Counted from the stretch's first letter, positions 1-9,031 are shown. The stretch is DNA of 64,000 bases from Clostridium sp. (GCA_031292145.1 JARLHR010000097.1:62001-126000); one strand, 5' to 3'. The notes: generated by a model not told the origin, from the letters alone. Made by a program: numbers and translations.

Positions 1-93
1 TTCATATACACACTAGAAATAAGAATCATATTTTGTGGAGCGGTAATCCCAATTTTAGCCTATACATATATTTTATTTCTAATATTTAGTTAA
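1..93 (+). CDS. C-terminal end of a membrane protein (5' truncated)
   Basis: An open frame runs from the window edge to TAA at 91-93 and encodes 30 residues that are almost entirely hydrophobic (ending AYTYILFLIFS), as expected for a last transmembrane helix. Only the tail is visible, so no family can be assigned. The next gene on the same strand has its own promoter. A chance open frame is possible. Confidence 0.4.
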   Translation, partial: FIYTLEIRIIFCGAVIPILAYTYILFLIFS

Positions 94-118
94 CTTATTG
101 CTAAAAGTGAAGTATAAT
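90..118 (+). promoter_or_regulatory. Probable sigma-A promoter of the GntR gene
   Basis: A perfect TATAAT at 113-118 lies 17 bp after TTAACT (90-95). The start codon follows about 45 bp later. The -10 box is strong and the -35 box is weak. Confidence 0.55.
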
Positions 119-164
119 TAAAATGTATATATTGGATTAAACATATTTTAAAGGAGTGTTTGTT

Positions 165-884
165 TTGCCTAATGTAAAATTTAAAGATATATATCATGCC
201 CTAAAAGACGATATAGATAATGGTAAATATGATGCTTCTATGATGCTTCCTACAGAGATGGAATTAGTAAATACATTTAAGTGCAGTAGAAATACTGTTA
301 GAAGAGCTATTAGTGAGTTAAGCAAGGATGGATACGTTGAAAGCGTTAAAGGTAAGGGCGTTATTATATTAGATAGCAGAGAATCCATAGAACTTCCAAT
401 TGGAAATTTATTAGGTCTTCAGGAATTAAAATTAAAAAAGAAATTCACTACTAGTGTTGTGAGTTTTTCAAAAATAACTATAGATAATCATTTGTCAAAG
501 AAAACTGCTTTAAAAGCTGATACGGAGGTATATCATCTTCATAGAATCAGATTTCTTGATAACGAGCCTATAATTCTTGATATAAATTATTTTAGCTCAG
601 ATGTAGTTAAAGATTTAACTATAGAAATAGCCCAAAAATCTGTATATGAATATATAGAAAAAGAGCTGAATACAAAAATTCTTGCTTCAAAGAAAATTAT
701 TGTTGTGGAACATGCAACTGAATTAGATAAGCGTTATTTGGATTTAGGTACTTATGATTGTGTTGTTATAGTAAAAACCTATGCATATACTGATTCAGGA
801 AAGCTTTTTGAATATACCGAATCTCGCCATAGGCCAGATAAATTTGTTTTTGTTGAAAATTCATCTATGAGAAAAAGCGAATAA
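165..884 (+). CDS. GntR-family regulator with UTRA ligand domain
   Basis: DNA-binding repressor type protein. The N-terminus (KFKDIYHALKDDIDNGKY, then PTEMELVNTFKCSRNTVRRAISEL) is a GntR winged helix-turn-helix. Residues from about 80 to the end form a UTRA-like effector domain (EVYHLHRIRFLDNEPI, then TYAYTDSGKLFEYTESRHRPDKF), as in TreR/FarR-type regulators. The start is TTG at 165 because AAGGAG at 151-156 is 8 nt upstream; the GTG at 156 overlaps that ribosome binding site. It stands at the edge of the D-amino-acid/5-oxoproline cluster and could control it, but the two are convergent and no operator was identified. Its effector is unknown; most characterised UTRA regulators sense sugar phosphates or small metabolites. 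Confidence 0.85.
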   Translation: MPNVKFKDIYHALKDDIDNGKYDASMMLPTEMELVNTFKCSRNTVRRAISELSKDGYVESVKGKGVIILDSRESIELPIGNLLGLQELKLKKKFTTSVVSFSKITIDNHLSKKTALKADTEVYHLHRIRFLDNEPIILDINYFSSDVVKDLTIEIAQKSVYEYIEKELNTKILASKKIIVVEHATELDKRYLDLGTYDCVVIVKTYAYTDSGKLFEYTESRHRPDKFVFVENSSMRKSE

Positions 885-896
885 TTCTAATTTCAA

Positions 897-936
897 GAGC
901 CTACTAAGGCCCTCCCTTAGTAAGCTTTACTTTTAT
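897..936 (+). terminator. Rho-independent terminator after the GntR gene
   Basis: Stem ACTAAGG/CCTTAGT with a 5-nt loop, extended by AGC/GCT, followed by a T-rich stretch. It lies 13 nt after the GntR stop. Confidence 0.6.
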
Positions 937-1071
937 AAATATATATCCTTTATGTAAATATAGTTTTTAGGAATATACATAAAACCATTAAGGCGCATGA
1001 AAATAAATCTTTATTAATCTCTAAAAATTTAGTATTAAAATTTCCACATACGTTATTTATCTATCGCTGAA

Positions 1072-2073
1072 TTAAATTATTATCAGCTCTATTGTTTTTT
1101 TTAATTCTGATATATATTTTTCTCTCTCAAAGTATAACTTTTCTGCTTCTTTCAAACTAATCTGCTTAAAAGTAATACTATCATTAGGTTTAAGCTGGAC
1201 TATTTTTTGAATATCTACAGAAGCTACATGAGCTATCTTTGGATATCCTCCAGTAGTTTGTCTATCTGCTAATAAAATAATAGGATTTCCATCTGGTGGA
1301 ATTTGAATAGTGCCGATAGAAACTTCTTCAGATATCATTTCTAATTTTACTTTAAGCTCTATTTTTTCACCATTTAAACGATATCCCATCCTATCGGATT
1401 TATTATTTATAGTAAATTTTGAATTATAAAATTTCTTTATACTTTCATCAGAAATATCATTAAATTGTCTATCTGGGAAAACTCTTATAATTGCGCTATT
1501 GTATTCTTCAACTACAGATTCCTTTACGTACCAGCTAGTAATTATAAAATCATCCTTTTTATTAGTTTCTTCTAATTTTTTTATTATTTTATTAGATTTT
1601 TCACTTTTAGCACCAATATTCAATATGTCACCCTTTTGTAGAACCCTTCCATTGTAGCCTCCAAATTGTGCTCTTAAGTATGTACTCTTACTTTCCATAA
1701 CTTCTGGAACATCAAACCCACCAGCTATAGCTAAGTAAGAACGACATCCTGCTACGCAATGCCCAAAATTTAATACACAATCTTCATTCAAATAAACAGG
1801 TCTACCCAAGGAAATTTTCCGTCCTTTAATGGTAGGTGAAATATTTCCACCTGTTATAGAGAATAAAGTCCCTTTCTCAAGCTTCAATGACGGCCCAACC
1901 AGTGTAATTTCTAAAACCCCTTCATTTTCATTGTTTCCAACTAAAATATTAGCAAATCTCATAGCATAGGTATCCATAGCTCCGCTAACTATAACACCGT
2001 ATTTTTGATATCCATGCCTTCCCAAATCTTGAATAGTAGTAAGAAGTCCTGAATTTAAAACAGATATATTCAC
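1072..2073 (-). CDS. pxpC: 5-oxoprolinase subunit PxpC (KipA / carboxyltransferase domain family)
   Basis: Subunit C of the ATP-dependent prokaryotic 5-oxoprolinase PxpABC, which opens 5-oxoproline (pyroglutamate) to glutamate. The 333-residue protein has the family start NSGLLTTIQDLGRHGYQKYGV and the later GRPVYL and LADRQTTGGYPKIA motifs of the KipA/urea-amidolyase-related family. It starts at GTG (2073-2071), whose G is also the last base of the pxpB TAG stop, so the two are translationally coupled. It is the last gene of the dat-to-pxpC run. In Bacillus the KipI/KipA homologues were first described as a sporulation kinase inhibitor pair, but co-location with pxpA here supports the enzyme role. 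Confidence 0.9.
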   Translation of the reverse strand: MNISVLNSGLLTTIQDLGRHGYQKYGVIVSGAMDTYAMRFANILVGNNENEGVLEITLVGPSLKLEKGTLFSITGGNISPTIKGRKISLGRPVYLNEDCVLNFGHCVAGCRSYLAIAGGFDVPEVMESKSTYLRAQFGGYNGRVLQKGDILNIGAKSEKSNKIIKKLEETNKKDDFIITSWYVKESVVEEYNSAIIRVFPDRQFNDISDESIKKFYNSKFTINNKSDRMGYRLNGEKIELKVKLEMISEEVSIGTIQIPPDGNPIILLADRQTTGGYPKIAHVASVDIQKIVQLKPNDSITFKQISLKEAEKLYFEREKYISELKKTIELIII

Positions 2074-2783
2074 TATTTTTCCTCCTTTAACTTTAAATAT
2101 TCTTCATAGGAAATAGGATAAAATTTAGCTATATCTCCTGCTTTTAAAAGACTTTTAGGATTTCTATTTAAATTAAACATTTTTAATGGAGTCCTTCCTA
2201 TAAGCTGCCATCCACCTGGAGTTTCTATAGGATATACTCCTGTCTGCATTCCAGCAATTCCAACTGAACCCTCTGGTATCGCAGTTCTTGGAGATTCATG
2301 CCTTGGAGCTGAAATTTTTTCAGACATTCCACCTAAGTATGGAAAACCCGGAGCAAAACCAATCATATAAACTAAATATTTTCCTTCTGAATGAATTTTT
2401 ATAACTTCATCTACAGTAATATTGTTTATTTTCGCAACATTTTCAATGTCTTGTCCAAATTCCCCACCATAACATACTGGAATTTCAACTATATTTTCCT
2501 CATCCATTGAAGAAAAATCAAAGTTTGATATTATATTATCTAATGTAGCTTTTACAACTTCATAAGGAGATTCAATGTCTATATCTAAAGGATTGTAAAT
2601 TATAGAAACGCTTGTAAAGGCAGGCACATACTCTATCAGTCCATTGAAAGGGTGTTCGTTAAGATAAGCACAAAACGTTCTTACTTTCTTATTTATATCT
2701 TCATTAATTTCCTTACCAAATTCAACCAGAGCTGAAGTTTCACTTATTTGAGAAATTTCAGATGTGAATTTATTTTTTTCCAT
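2073..2783 (-). CDS. pxpB: 5-oxoprolinase subunit PxpB (KipI family)
   Basis: Subunit B of the three-part 5-oxoprolinase. The 236-residue protein shows family landmarks: GFAPGFPYLGGM, SPRTAIPEGSVGIAGMQTGVYP and TPGGWQLIGRTPLKMF. The ATG at 2783 is preceded by a purine-rich site. It overlaps pxpC by one base. Unusually, pxpA is not adjacent: alr and a hairpin repeat lie between pxpA and pxpB. The pair PxpB-PxpC is normally one functional unit with PxpA, so all three parts are available here. Confidence 0.9.
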   Translation of the reverse strand: MEKNKFTSEISQISETSALVEFGKEINEDINKKVRTFCAYLNEHPFNGLIEYVPAFTSVSIIYNPLDIDIESPYEVVKATLDNIISNFDFSSMDEENIVEIPVCYGGEFGQDIENVAKINNITVDEVIKIHSEGKYLVYMIGFAPGFPYLGGMSEKISAPRHESPRTAIPEGSVGIAGMQTGVYPIETPGGWQLIGRTPLKMFNLNRNPKSLLKAGDIAKFYPISYEEYLKLKEEK

Positions 2784-2837
2784 ACTTAGCTTCTCCCTTC
2801 AGGCATTTTCTATTTGTATTTCAGTAATTATAAAATT

Positions 2838-2978
2838 TTGGCATATGACGTAACATAACAAGTCAAAGATATAATGTATATTTTCCTCATAACGAATCTA
2901 TTGAAAAAACACACTGGCGAAGTATGACACAATATAGGCTAGCATGCTTACTTGTCATTTTTTTGAATATGCCTTATA
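2838..2978. repeat. Hairpin repeat, family A (GGCATAT termini), copy 1
   Basis: Degenerate member of a short intergenic repeat. The left end GGCATATGACG and right end ATATGCCTTA (2967-2976) are inverted. The inside carries AAGTCAAAGAT and ATGTATATTTTC, shared with copies at 8884 and 10242. The right terminus overlaps the last codon (TAA stop) of alr, so the repeat begins exactly where the gene ends. Confidence 0.65.
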
Positions 2979-4155
2979 TTATTGCCAACCGTTTATCCAT
3001 TAAATTTATTTCATTTTCTGAAATGTGAATTTCCTCTTCATAAATTCTATGAACTCTTTTGCCTAAACCACAAACGAATTCATAATTAAAACTTCCGGCC
3101 ATATTAGCTAACTCTTCTACAGAAATAATCTTATCTCCATCTCTACCCACTAAGGTTACTTCATCCTCAATCCTCACATTTTCAATATGAGTAACATCAA
3201 CCATCATTTGATCCATACATATTCTTCCTATAATTGGAGCATACTGTCCATGTATGAGTACCTTTCCTTTTGATGATAGTGCTCTTGGGTATCCATCACC
3301 ATATCCAACGGAAAGAGTTGCTATCTTAGTTTTGCCTTTTGTTATATAAGTTTTTCCATAACTTACACCATTTCCCGCGTCAACTGTGTTCACATTTATC
3401 ACATGGGTCTTCCATTCCAAAGCTGGTTTTAATTTAATAGCATCTTTATTAACCTCTTCAGATGGGTATAGCCCATAAGTAATTATTCCTGATCTCACCA
3501 TATCAAAGCGGTGATGGTCAAATTCCATTATTCCAGCACTATTACACATGTGCTTAATAGGAATATGAATATTTTTTTCTTCTAATAAAGTTATAAACTT
3601 ATCATACCTACACATTTGCAATTTACTATAATCTTTATCCATTTCATCTGCTGTAGCAAAATGAGTAAATAACCCTTCAACTGATAAATTAGGAAAAGTT
3701 AAAATCTCTTGAATTGCGTGAACTCCTGCTTCATTTGCATCAAAACCAATTCTAGTCATACCAGTATTCAATGCTATATGAACCTTTGCTTCTTTTTTGC
3801 ATATTGCACCTGCCTTTGATATTTCTTTAGCCATTTCTAGATTATATACAGTTTGAGTAATATCATTTTCAATGAGCATCACATATTGACTGGGCGATGT
3901 ATACCCAAGAATTAATATAGGTAATTCTATTCCATATTCTCGAAGCTCCTTTGCTTCTTCTAATGTAGCAACCCCATAATAATCTACATGACTTTTAAGA
4001 AAATCCCCCAGAACAATAGCACCATGCCCGTATCCATTAGCTTTAATTACTGCCATAACCTTCACATTTTTTTCTATTCTTTTTTTTGCTTCATTTATAT
4101 TATGCAAAATTGCCCCTAAATCTATCTTTGCATATGTTCTAAGATATCTTTCCAT
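2974..4155 (-). CDS. alr: Alanine racemase
   Basis: PLP enzyme interconverting L- and D-alanine. The N-terminal barrel has the PLP-lysine motif AVIKANGYGHG (Lys38 from the chosen start), and the C-terminal part has VSYGKTY (catalytic Tyr region) and GRICMDQMMVDVT. The start MERYLRTYAKIDLGAI is chosen at 4155 because an AGAAGG site precedes it; the frame is open for 30 more codons upstream but these look unlike the family. About 393 residues, usual length. It lies in a run of D-amino-acid and 5-oxoproline genes, so it probably supplies or removes D-alanine for the adjacent transaminase rather than acting only for the cell wall. This is inference from context. Confidence 0.93.
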   Translation of the reverse strand: MERYLRTYAKIDLGAILHNINEAKKRIEKNVKVMAVIKANGYGHGAIVLGDFLKSHVDYYGVATLEEAKELREYGIELPILILGYTSPSQYVMLIENDITQTVYNLEMAKEISKAGAICKKEAKVHIALNTGMTRIGFDANEAGVHAIQEILTFPNLSVEGLFTHFATADEMDKDYSKLQMCRYDKFITLLEEKNIHIPIKHMCNSAGIMEFDHHRFDMVRSGIITYGLYPSEEVNKDAIKLKPALEWKTHVINVNTVDAGNGVSYGKTYITKGKTKIATLSVGYGDGYPRALSSKGKVLIHGQYAPIIGRICMDQMMVDVTHIENVRIEDEVTLVGRDGDKIISVEELANMAGSFNYEFVCGLGKRVHRIYEEEIHISENEINLMDKRLAII

Positions 4156-4347
4156 AAACAAGCCTTCTTTATTAAATATATTTTTAAAAACTAAAACTTT
4201 CATTTCTAAATTTTTTCTATAATATATGTATGAAGTTATCATCACACAATTGTCAATTTCTGCTGGACCCCTTTCATATTTTCTTTAAGTTTACTTATAA
4301 ATAATGCAAAATTTCGCATACAATATAAATTACAAAATAATTCTTCA

Positions 4348-5115
4348 TTATATAATTTCATTCAATGGAGCAATCTTTATGTTTTCGTTTTTAAGATAAA
4401 ACTTTATCTTCTTTACAAATTCCAATGCCTTAGCTCCATCTCCATGAACACATATAGAATCCACTTTTATTTTTATATCTTTGCCTGTAATTGCTGTAAC
4501 CTTATTTTCTTTTATCATCCTTATAACTCTTTTAATTGCTGCTTCTTCATCTGTAATCATAGCACCTTCTTTAGTCCTTGCAACTAAAGAGCCATCCTCT
4601 TCATAAGCTCTATCAGCAAAAGCTTCTCTTGCTGCCTTTAGTCCAATATTTTGTGCGGCATTTATCATTTCACTTCCAGATAAGGCAAGCAAAATTAGTT
4701 CATGATTCACTTCAAATATACCTTCACAAATAGCCTCAGCAAGCTTTAAATCTTTTCCTGCCATATTATATAAAGCTCCATGTGGTTTTACATGCTGCAT
4801 TTTAATTCCATGCGCTCTGCAAAAGGAATCTAATGCACCAATTTGATATTGCACTATAGCTTTAGCTTCTTTGGGAGATACATTCATATTTCTTCTTCCA
4901 AAACCAGCCAAATCAGGAAATCCCGGATGTGCTCCAACACACACACCAGCTTCCTTAGCTAAGTTAACAGTATGATCCATTATAAGTGGATCTGATGCAT
5001 GAAAACCACAAGCCACATTAGCAGAAGAGATATATGAAATCACTTCTTCATCTAAGCCAAGCTTATAGCTTCCAAAGCTTTCTCCTAAATCACAATTTAA
5101 GTCTACCTTATACAT
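4348..5115 (-). CDS. pxpA: 5-oxoprolinase subunit PxpA (LamB/YcsF family)
   Basis: Third part of the ATP-dependent 5-oxoprolinase. The 255-residue protein opens with the family signature [12 protein letters not shown] and contains [31 protein letters not shown] and [10 protein letters not shown]. It starts at ATG 5115. It lies between the DUF1445 gene and alr, separated from pxpBC. Substrate of characterised PxpABC is L-5-oxoproline; whether this one accepts the D form made by the neighbouring cyclase genes is not known. Confidence 0.93.
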   Translation of the reverse strand: MYKVDLNCDLGESFGSYKLGLDEEVISYISSANVACGFHASDPLIMDHTVNLAKEAGVCVGAHPGFPDLAGFGRRNMNVSPKEAKAIVQYQIGALDSFCRAHGIKMQHVKPHGALYNMAGKDLKLAEAICEGIFEVNHELILLALSGSEMINAAQNIGLKAAREAFADRAYEEDGSLVARTKEGAMITDEEAAIKRVIRMIKENKVTAITGKDIKIKVDSICVHGDGAKALEFVKKIKFYLKNENIKIAPLNEII

Positions 5116-5210
5116 AAGTTTTCCCCTCTCAATACTTTAGCTTTATCCTTAACTCGTCACCTTTAGAACTCTTGTACTACCCATAATATCAAATTTATCT
5201 CTATTCAAAT

Positions 5211-5996
5211 TTAATATTTCAGTTCCACATTTTTAATGTCTGTTATAAGCATATGTCCAGGGGAATGTGTAATTACAATCTTAGGCTTAACATTCATAAC
5301 TATAGATTGCGGTGTCACACCACATGGCCAAAACACTGGCACTTCCCCTTCTTTTATTTTAACACAGTCTCCAAAATCAGGCTTATTAATATCCGAAATT
5401 CCTATAACAGACGGATCTCCTATATGAATTGGGCACCCATGAACCTTTGGCATTGTTCCAGTTACCATTACTGATTTCACAATTTGATCATATGAAATAG
5501 GTCTCATACTTACAACCATTTTTCCATTAAAGATTCCTGCTGGCTCACATTCTATATTAGTTATAAACATAGGCACATTACATTTTTCTTCTATATGCCT
5601 TACAGGTACTCCGGCTTCTAAAAGCTCTGACTCAAAGGAAAAGCTACAACCTATTAAAAAACTCACAAAATCATTTCTCCATAAGTGTTCTACACTTGTA
5701 TATTCACCAGTTAATATTCCCTCTTCATAAACTCTATATTTAGGAATATCCTTAGCAATATCTGCATCTTCTGCAATATATCTTAAGCTCCTGCTTCCTA
5801 CATCGCTAACTTCTAATATAGGACAAGATTTTGGATTTCTTTGAGTAAATAATAAAAAATCGTATGCTAAATCCTTTGGCAAAATAACTAAATTAGCTTG
5901 TGCATATCCCGCACACATTCCTGAAGTTTGTCCTGTAATTTTGCCTTCACGTATTAACTCCCGTACTTCCCTTGGTTTCATTTTAGAATAATCCAT
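5211..5996 (-). CDS. DUF1445/YcsI-family putative hydro-lyase (D-glutamate cyclase N-terminal-type domain)
   Basis: 261 residues of the DUF1445 (UPF0317) family: VRELIREGKITGQTSGMCAGYAQANLVILP, CPILEVSD, SFLIGCSFSFE, then GVTPQ and the C-terminal ITHSPGHMLITDI. Start set at ATG 5996 (MDYSKMKPREV) because AAGGAG lies 8 nt upstream; the longer open frame has a non-family leader. In mammalian D-glutamate cyclase (DGLUCY/C14orf159) a DUF1445 domain precedes a DUF4392 domain in one polypeptide. Here the two are separate, co-directional genes, this one downstream of the DUF4392 gene with a long palindrome between them. Likely role: partner in D-glutamate to 5-oxo-D-proline conversion, by inference. 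Confidence 0.8.
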   Translation of the reverse strand: MDYSKMKPREVRELIREGKITGQTSGMCAGYAQANLVILPKDLAYDFLLFTQRNPKSCPILEVSDVGSRSLRYIAEDADIAKDIPKYRVYEEGILTGEYTSVEHLWRNDFVSFLIGCSFSFESELLEAGVPVRHIEEKCNVPMFITNIECEPAGIFNGKMVVSMRPISYDQIVKSVMVTGTMPKVHGCPIHIGDPSVIGISDINKPDFGDCVKIKEGEVPVFWPCGVTPQSIVMNVKPKIVITHSPGHMLITDIKNVELKY

Positions 5997-6089
5997 ATAC
6001 GTTTCTCCTTTCAACTTAATAATGTTCTTTAATATTTGTGGGTATATAATATTCATTTTATAGTAACTTATAGGTATCCAAAGCAAAAC

Positions 6090-6371
6090 TTAGACTTATG
6101 TGGTGACCTACCGAAATTAGAAATTAGATTTATACCTTGAAATATATCCCATGCTAGAAAGGTAGTGGACTCTTTTATGCAGTGTTGCATTTAGAATATG
6201 GCTGTAGGCATTTCTTCAGTAGAAGTTGTTCCATATAAACTTGTCCTAAGCTTGCCTTAGGAACAAGTTTATATGGTGCAACTTCTACTGTTAGAAATCC
6301 ACAGCTATATTCTATAGCAACCGAAATAACAGAGTCCACTGCCTTTCGGCGGGTTACCTCAAAAGTCTAGT
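6090..6371. repeat. 282-bp imperfect palindrome (family B) inside the cyclase gene pair
   Basis: Two long inverted arms fold about a centre near 6250 (CCTAAG CTTG CCTTAGG). Inner arm pair: GAAAGGTAGTGGACTC (6158-6173) against GAGTCCACTGCCTTTC (6333-6348), one mismatch. Outer ends TTAGACTT...GTGACCTACC and GGGTTACCTC...AAGTCTAG are also inverted. No ORF of note. It separates the DUF4392 and DUF1445 genes, so the operon mRNA would contain a very long hairpin. A partial copy of one end is at 14617. Confidence 0.8.
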
Positions 6372-6404
6372 TTCTGTATTGGTTATCTATACAACTTGTA
6401 TTTT

Positions 6405-7478
6405 CTACATTACATTTTTATAGAAACCTAATTCAATGACTTTTTCAAACCAAGTAGCGCATGTTTTTTCTAATTTAATAGCGTATGATACACATTCTCT
6501 CATTAAATTAACCATTGAAAGATTCATTGATAAGCCAAATCCATCTATGGCAGGCACTAACCATCCATACATATCTATCATTCCACTTCTTGAAGCAACA
6601 ATCATTGCTTCTTCTTGTAATTCTTTTGTATGTAATATTTCTAGGTCTTTCTTTAAATAAGCAATTGCTGCGATCAATCCATAGCAGCCCCAGTCTGAAA
6701 CCGTAGCAGTTATAATATTATCTGCCTTGGTAACTACTGCAATTCCACCATTACATCCACAATTACACCTTCCTTCAGCTGCATATGGAATATATTCTTC
6801 TAAATGTTCACTGATAGTTCCCATACCAATTTCATTTCCAAGGTCACCTATTGCTATATTAAGGACCCCTTTATCCTGTAATTTAGTAAATAAGATATCT
6901 TGCTTAGCCTCTAATTCACTCACATCTAGACCTACTGCATTATGATAAGTTCCAATAGAATTAGCTCCTGGGCACTCAATACTAATAACAGCGCTTGGTA
7001 ACCCCTTAGCTATAATTTCATCTGCCTGCTCATCTGCTTTATTTGCATCTTTTGTAAAAGCTACAGCTGCAATTGATATAGGATATTCTTTTAATTCCTC
7101 TATACTATCATATAAATGAACTCCAATTACTTGAGCTAAATTTTTTACTGCTTCCATATTGTCCTCAGGACATATAATTACTGGTTTTACATTAAAAGCT
7201 TTTACTAATGCCCTGGCTAAAAGCATAGAACTAACAATCCCATCCATCTCTGCTTTCTTAAAAGGGAGAAGTACAAAGCCAGTCATTATATAAACTAAGT
7301 CTCCATCTTTCAATGTATTTACTACTTTTTTTGCTGCATTAGTAGTTAAAGGTTCTTTCGTGTACTCTCTTGATGCAGAATATAAAATACGACATACTCC
7401 ATATCCTCTAGGATCTAAATTCATTAAATTATCTAAATTTTCTCCCAAATTAAATATTGTCAATTCTTCTTGATTCAT
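6405..7478 (-). CDS. DUF4392-family protein, probable D-glutamate cyclase
   Basis: 357 residues of the DUF4392 / glutamate cyclase family. Seen: GDLVYIMTGFVLLP near residue 60, AEMDGIVSSMLLARAL, KPVIICPE, VISIECPGANSIGTYHNA, GIGDLGNEIGMG-like (AIGDLGNEIGMGTI) and the Cys-rich GRCNCGCNGGIAV. The mammalian homologue converts D-glutamate to 5-oxo-D-proline. Start ATG 7478 follows a GGGGGA site; the gap to the upstream transaminase gene is only 10 nt. The product would feed the 5-oxoprolinase genes downstream. Function is by family and context; no stereochemistry can be read from sequence. Confidence 0.8.
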   Translation of the reverse strand: MNQEELTIFNLGENLDNLMNLDPRGYGVCRILYSASREYTKEPLTTNAAKKVVNTLKDGDLVYIMTGFVLLPFKKAEMDGIVSSMLLARALVKAFNVKPVIICPEDNMEAVKNLAQVIGVHLYDSIEELKEYPISIAAVAFTKDANKADEQADEIIAKGLPSAVISIECPGANSIGTYHNAVGLDVSELEAKQDILFTKLQDKGVLNIAIGDLGNEIGMGTISEHLEEYIPYAAEGRCNCGCNGGIAVVTKADNIITATVSDWGCYGLIAAIAYLKKDLEILHTKELQEEAMIVASRSGMIDMYGWLVPAIDGFGLSMNLSMVNLMRECVSYAIKLEKTCATWFEKVIELGFYKNVM

Positions 7479-7488
7479 ATTTGTCCCC

Positions 7489-8337
7489 CTATTCTGCCTT
7501 TGTTTCTTCTAAGAACTCATTTAATAATGCATCTTGTAATTTCTTTATAAGCTCAGGAGCTTTTCCACCTACAAGCCTTCCATCTATTTCACAAGTAGTC
7601 ATGCAAAATTGCCCTGAACTTGTAACGATAACTTCATCTGCTTCCATTAATTCCTTTAGTGTAAATGGTGTTTCATCTACAGGAATATTAAATAATTTAC
7701 ACATTTTAATTAGATGAGCTCTTGCAATACCAGGTAAAATCAAATTATCTGTTGGAGCAGTTTTTAATACACCATCTTTTAAGATTGATACATTGCTATG
7801 GGCGCATTCAGTTACTCTATCCCCTCTATGGAACACAGCTTCTTGACATCCTGCTTCCTCAGTTTTTTGTGCTGCTATTACACTAGGTAACAAATTTAAT
7901 GTTTTAATATTACAGTGTAAAAATCTAGTATCATCCAAAGTAATTAATTTTAATTTTTGTGACATGTCCTTAATATTTAAAGATTTTAACATAATCCATA
8001 GATTTGCTGGTACATCATCTCCTGGAAAAGCATGATTACGCATACCAGTTCCTCTTGTAACTTGCCAATATACAAATTGTTCACCTGAATCAACCTTCTT
8101 TACCATATCCTTAAGAATTTCTTTTAATTGCTCTTTTGTATAAGGAATTTTTATCCCTAATAAACCGGCACTGTTATAAAATCTTTCAATATGTTCATCC
8201 AATGCAAAAATTATATAATTTCTACTATAGGTCGCATCGTAGACTCCATCTCCAAAATAACATACACGGTCAAGCATCGGCACTGTCATTTCCTCTAATA
8301 ATCCAAATTTCCCATTATAATAACCTAAATTCTCCAT
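7489..8337 (-). CDS. dat: D-amino-acid transaminase (class IV PLP aminotransferase)
   Basis: Interconverts D-alanine + 2-oxoglutarate and pyruvate + D-glutamate. The 282-residue protein matches fold-type IV enzymes: GYYNGKF at the start, YFGDGVYDATYSRN, YWQVTRGTGMRNHAFP (the R-x-H carboxylate trap of D-AAT) and HCNIKTLNLLPSV with the PLP lysine at position 145, the same number as in the Bacillus enzyme. Then EAVFHRGDRVTECAHSNV. Start ATG 8337 lies downstream of AGGAGG. First gene of the run to pxpC; its leader contains a strong terminator-like hairpin. With alr it can make or consume D-glutamate, the substrate of the adjacent cyclase. Confidence 0.92.
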   Translation of the reverse strand: MENLGYYNGKFGLLEEMTVPMLDRVCYFGDGVYDATYSRNYIIFALDEHIERFYNSAGLLGIKIPYTKEQLKEILKDMVKKVDSGEQFVYWQVTRGTGMRNHAFPGDDVPANLWIMLKSLNIKDMSQKLKLITLDDTRFLHCNIKTLNLLPSVIAAQKTEEAGCQEAVFHRGDRVTECAHSNVSILKDGVLKTAPTDNLILPGIARAHLIKMCKLFNIPVDETPFTLKELMEADEVIVTSSGQFCMTTCEIDGRLVGGKAPELIKKLQDALLNEFLEETKAE

Positions 8338-8369
8338 TTCATTTTCCTCCTAAAATTTTATAAAATAAA

Positions 8370-8432
8370 AAACTAGATAGATTTTAGACCTTATAAAAAA
8401 ATTGACTTCTTCGTCTAAAATATATCTAGTTT
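8370..8432 (-). terminator. Terminator-like hairpin in the dat leader
   Basis: Arms at 8370-8389 and 8413-8432 pair over 20 bp with one mismatch and a 23-nt loop. On the minus strand a T-rich tract follows, then the dat ribosome binding site about 15 nt further. Placed between any upstream promoter and the coding start, it can only act as an attenuator or processing structure for the D-amino-acid operon. No T-box or known riboswitch core was recognised upstream. Confidence 0.6.
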
Positions 8433-8583
8433 CAAAATGCAAACTTATGCCATATCCATATATTACATTTCAGAGAAATATTTTTCAATATCTTTTCGAA
8501 ATACAATAAATTTTATTGTTTTCATAAATTTTACAGAAAATTTTACTGTATTTATATTTTTTTAACCTCAAATTTAATAAATT

Positions 8584-8613
8584 TTACATAGTGAATATTT
8601 TTTTACTATGTAA
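8584..8613. promoter_or_regulatory. Inverted repeat in the dat-livK intergenic region
   Basis: TTACATAGT (8584-8592) and ACTATGTAA (8605-8613) are a perfect 9-bp inverted repeat with a 12-nt AT spacer. It lies between the divergent dat and livK genes and could be an operator or leader hairpin. No regulator can be assigned. Confidence 0.4.
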
Positions 8614-8773
8614 CTCCATCTCTTTCTCAATTTTTGCTTTATAGATAATGTTTGAAAAAACTTAGTAAATTTCCACCTTCAGCCAATATCGTTTACTGTA
8701 TTTGATTTGATTTTTTTCAATTAGGAATATTTTATGAATAATTATTTTCAAAATTTAACATTTATTATTTATA

Positions 8774-8801
8774 TTGACAAATTAATTTTTTATAGTATTA
8801 T
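8774..8801 (+). promoter_or_regulatory. Probable sigma-A promoter of livK
   Basis: TTGACA (8774-8779), a 16-bp AT spacer and TATTAT (8796-8801). Predicted transcription start is about 8808, only some 10 nt before the terminator hairpin at 8818. Confidence 0.65.
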
Positions 8802-8817
8802 ATAGCATATACGCAAT

Positions 8818-8849
8818 GGACTGGTGTAGATACGCCGGTCCTTTTTTTT
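8818..8849 (+). terminator. Promoter-proximal intrinsic terminator in the livK leader
   Basis: Stem GGACTGGTG / CGCCGGTCC (9 bp with two G-U pairs, loop TAGATA) followed by eight T residues. It directly follows the livK promoter, so most transcripts would stop after about 40 nt unless readthrough is regulated. Confidence 0.75.
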
Positions 8850-8883
8850 ATACTTATTAATAATTTTTAACGTTAAAAATCTA

Positions 8884-9003
8884 TTAAGGCATATGAAAAA
8901 AATAATAAGTCTAAGATGCGATATATATTTCCCGTCAGACAAAGAAGTATGTCTGCCTATTAGGTAAACATGCTGACTTATTATTTTTTAGAACATGCCG
9001 CAA
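8884..9003. repeat. Hairpin repeat, family A, copy 2
   Basis: Begins with TTAAGGCATAT and ends with the degenerate ACATGCCGCAA. Internal arms AAAAAATAATAAGTC and GACTTATTATTTTTT are perfectly inverted. About 120 bp, ending shortly before the livK ribosome binding site. The left half matches copy 3 at 10242 almost base for base (AATAATAAGTC, AAGATGCG, TATATATTTC). Confidence 0.75.
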
Positions 9004-9031
9004 CATTATTTATGATTATGGAGGAGATTTT

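Noticed and set aside
8338-8700. T-box or known riboswitch in the dat leader
   Set aside because: No T-box bulge sequence (TGGNACCGCG-like) or other aptamer core could be found; only simple hairpins.
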